6,830 nt of DNA, from assembly GCA_002316585.1 (NCBI GenBank), contig DCDU01000115.1, forward strand, positions 36,605-43,434. Reading direction: 5' to 3'. Positions within the stretch are counted from its first letter, which is position 1. Every line of letters starts with the position of its first letter. Position numbers and translations under genes: made by a program. Positions 5,283-6,830 of this stretch are shown here, one piece after another. The notes under the pieces are model-generated. The model did not search any database. It saw only the letters and a list, made by a program, of their open reading frames with translations, and had not been told where the DNA came from. This DNA is from Firmicutes bacterium UBA1047. Lineage in GTDB: Bacteria > Bacillota > Clostridia > Tissierellales > Sedimentibacteraceae.

Positions 5283-6830
5283 TTATTCAACGCTTTTCAG
5301 CGCTTCAAATATATCAATTTCCTTCATTTTTTGAGCTATTATCCTGTTTACAATACATGAAAAGAATATGGTCATAGCTCCGGCTATCAATACGTCCCTC
5401 AAACTTATATTGCCTAAAAGGTCCAGCCGCTCGTCAATACTGCTGGCGATAATCCATGACATGAATCTTCCTACAGGGATGCCGGACAGCATTCCAAGCA
5501 ATACCGAAAAATAATTTTCAATCAGTACCAAGTACCTAATTTCGGTGTGGTGGAATCCTAACACACGGAATGTGGCAAGATCTCTGACTCTTTCCACGAA
5601 ATTGAGAATACCGGTATTGTACAGCACAACAAAAGCCAGCGATGCGCCTATAACAATCAAGAACATGACTGCAAAATTTACAACGCCCAAGCTGGAGGAA
5701 AGGCTGTCCTGCATGCTTTCTTTAGTTGCTAAGTCCGCCACAATATCGCTGTCTAAAAGTTTCCGGTCAGGCTGGTTCTTCCATTTGACCAGCAGTGCTG
5801 TCGGCTTAAATGTCTCTCCAAGCGATTCCCAGTATTTGTCGGTCATATAAATTCCCTGTCCCGAAGCGACATATGCAATCTCCGTAACGGGCACGGTAAC
5901 ATATCCCTTTCCCGTGAGCTTAATACGTATAGTGTCACCCTTATTTAAACCCCGCTCTTTACATAGCTTACGGGTTAAGAGAACCCCGTTCTCCGGAAGG
6001 GAAACCGGAGTCCCGTCAATATTCTGCAGGTGAATCAAGGGACTTTCTATGGTTGTAATACTTACCGGCTCCATTTTTTGGCTTCCGTCCGGAAAAATTA
6101 CCTGGATGGCGGATTCCTCCATTTGCTGTGTTATGCCGTCTAACTCCAGGTTTTTAATATATCTATAATTTGTCTTGGTGGTATCAAGAATAATCTTCTG
6201 ATCAAAAGTAAATGTTGTTCCATAGGTATAATCCCCGATTCCCGACAAGGTGCTCCTAACCGTCAATGCGGAAATAATCATGCCTGTACAGCCCATGACA
6301 CCTATTGTGCTCATTATCAGACGGCCCTTATTTTTAACTATATTTCGTGCTATAAGCTTTCTGCTGAACTTCAATTTCTGCCAAACAGACGGAATGTATT
6401 CCAAAAATATGCGCTGTCCGCTTTTGGGTGGTTTATCCCGAAGAAGCACCGAAGGTGTATCACTCAGCAGCTGCCTGCAGGCAAAGTATGAAACTCCTCC
6501 GGTACATATGAGAATCAAAAACAATACAAACATAAAGTGCCCATAATTTATTTTTAGGCTGTAGGTTGTCAAAGTAAGCTTTAGCTGATAAATCAAAATC
6601 CTCCCAAGTATGTTAGGTCCTGTCAGAAGCCCGAAAATCGAGCCCAGCACACCTACTATTACCCCATAGGAAGTATAATGCCACAAAATACTTCCCTTGC
6701 TGTAGCCAAGTGCTTTCAAAATTCCTATTTGCGGACGCTGGTTTTCCACCATACGCACCATGGTGCTTTGCGTGATTAGTGCAGTAACCAGCAAGAACAA
6801 AACGGGAAATACCAAGGAGAGTGTTTTAAA
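5283..6830 (-). CDS. FtsX/MacB-type ABC transporter permease, C-terminal part (N-terminus beyond window edge)
   Basis: The frame is open to the right edge, leaving 515 residues of the C-terminus and the stop at 5283-5285. The first possible start inside the window is a TTG at 6813-6815 in the middle of a membrane helix and is not credible. Visible residues 1-125 form the first FtsX domain: three membrane segments (about 4-23, 54-75, 97-116), with the cytoplasmic stretch RMVENQRPQIGILKALGYSKGSI (26-48) typical of the ATPase-coupling helix. A fourth segment (about 170-188) leads to an extracytoplasmic domain (about 195-375). The second FtsX domain follows (about 382-510) with three more segments and the repeated coupling pattern ERVRDLATFRVLGF. 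The end, IDIFEALKSVE, is typical of the family. The protein is probably around 800 or more residues in full. Its ATPase partner should lie upstream, outside the window. The substrate is unknown; lipid, peptide or antibiotic export are possibilities for the family. Confidence 0.93.
   Translation of the reverse strand, partial: FKTLSLVFPVLFLLVTALITQSTMVRMVENQRPQIGILKALGYSKGSILWHYTSYGVIVGVLGSIFGLLTGPNILGRILIYQLKLTLTTYSLKINYGHFMFVLFLILICTGGVSYFACRQLLSDTPSVLLRDKPPKSGQRIFLEYIPSVWQKLKFSRKLIARNIVKNKGRLIMSTIGVMGCTGMIISALTVRSTLSGIGDYTYGTTFTFDQKIILDTTKTNYRYIKNLELDGITQQMEESAIQVIFPDGSQKMEPVSITTIESPLIHLQNIDGTPVSLPENGVLLTRKLCKERGLNKGDTIRIKLTGKGYVTVPVTEIAYVASGQGIYMTDKYWESLGETFKPTALLVKWKNQPDRKLLDSDIVADLATKESMQDSLSSSLGVVNFAVMFLIVIGASLAFVVLYNTGILNFVERVRDLATFRVLGFHHTEIRYLVLIENYFSVLLGMLSGIPVGRFMSWIIASSIDERLDLLGNISLRDVLIAGAMTIFFSCIVNRIIAQKMKEIDIFEALKSVE

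Noticed and set aside
5991..6010. CTCCGG / CCGGAG inverted repeat with eight-base loop
   Set aside because: The stem is only six bases and lies in the middle of the permease gene in the extracytoplasmic domain, so chance is the simplest explanation.
6472..6483. 12-base palindrome TGCCTGCAGGCA
   Set aside because: It lies inside conserved permease coding sequence (around FACRQLL) and is explained by codons; nothing nearby suggests a binding site.
6813..6815. TTG as the start of the permease
   Set aside because: The frame stays open to the window edge, and the residues before it (FKTLS) continue the same membrane helix, so the true start is outside the window.

Overview
The window looks like chromosome from a low-GC, Gram-positive, Clostridia-like bacterium (Bacillota). 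The DNA is AT-rich over most of its length, genes are tightly packed with strong GGAGG-type Shine-Dalgarno sites, and the proteins (DUF3221-type small membrane protein, GNAT acetyltransferase, Clostridia-style FtsX permease plus adaptor pair) fit that group. I cannot name the species. All seven genes lie on the minus strand, so transcription runs from the right edge to the left. Both end genes are cut by the window.

Right part (about 4074-6830): the C-terminal 515 residues of a large FtsX/MacB-type ABC transporter permease, followed 21 bases later by a membrane-fusion (HlyD/MacA-type) adaptor. Together they form an export system, or an envelope-acting ABC system. Its ATPase is not in the window and probably lies upstream, beyond the right edge. 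This part is visibly richer in G+C (most counted lines 45-53%) than the rest (counted lines 22-37%). The change falls at the end of the adaptor gene, where a perfect 20-bp hairpin straddles its stop codon.

Middle (1452-3997): three closely spaced genes with no evident terminator between them. They encode a small membrane-anchored DUF3221-type protein, a membrane-anchored protein with two FG-GAP-like calcium-loop motifs, and a short UvrC/Cho-like GIY-YIG nuclease. The nuclease keeps the GIY-YIG and UVR parts but lacks the C-terminal nuclease half of UvrC and its Fe-S cysteines.

Left part (1-1357): a GNAT acetyltransferase with a plausible promoter of its own. It is probably translationally coupled to a coiled-coil protein of a conserved but uncharacterised type, recognisable by a WGTWDLLGGG motif, which runs off the left edge.

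No tRNA, rRNA, CRISPR array, insertion sequence or integrase was seen, and no intergenic gap exceeds 100 bases. I did not find a clearly new multi-gene system. The points most worth a second look are the hairpin at the composition boundary, the Cys-less Cho-like nuclease, and the two uncharacterised proteins.
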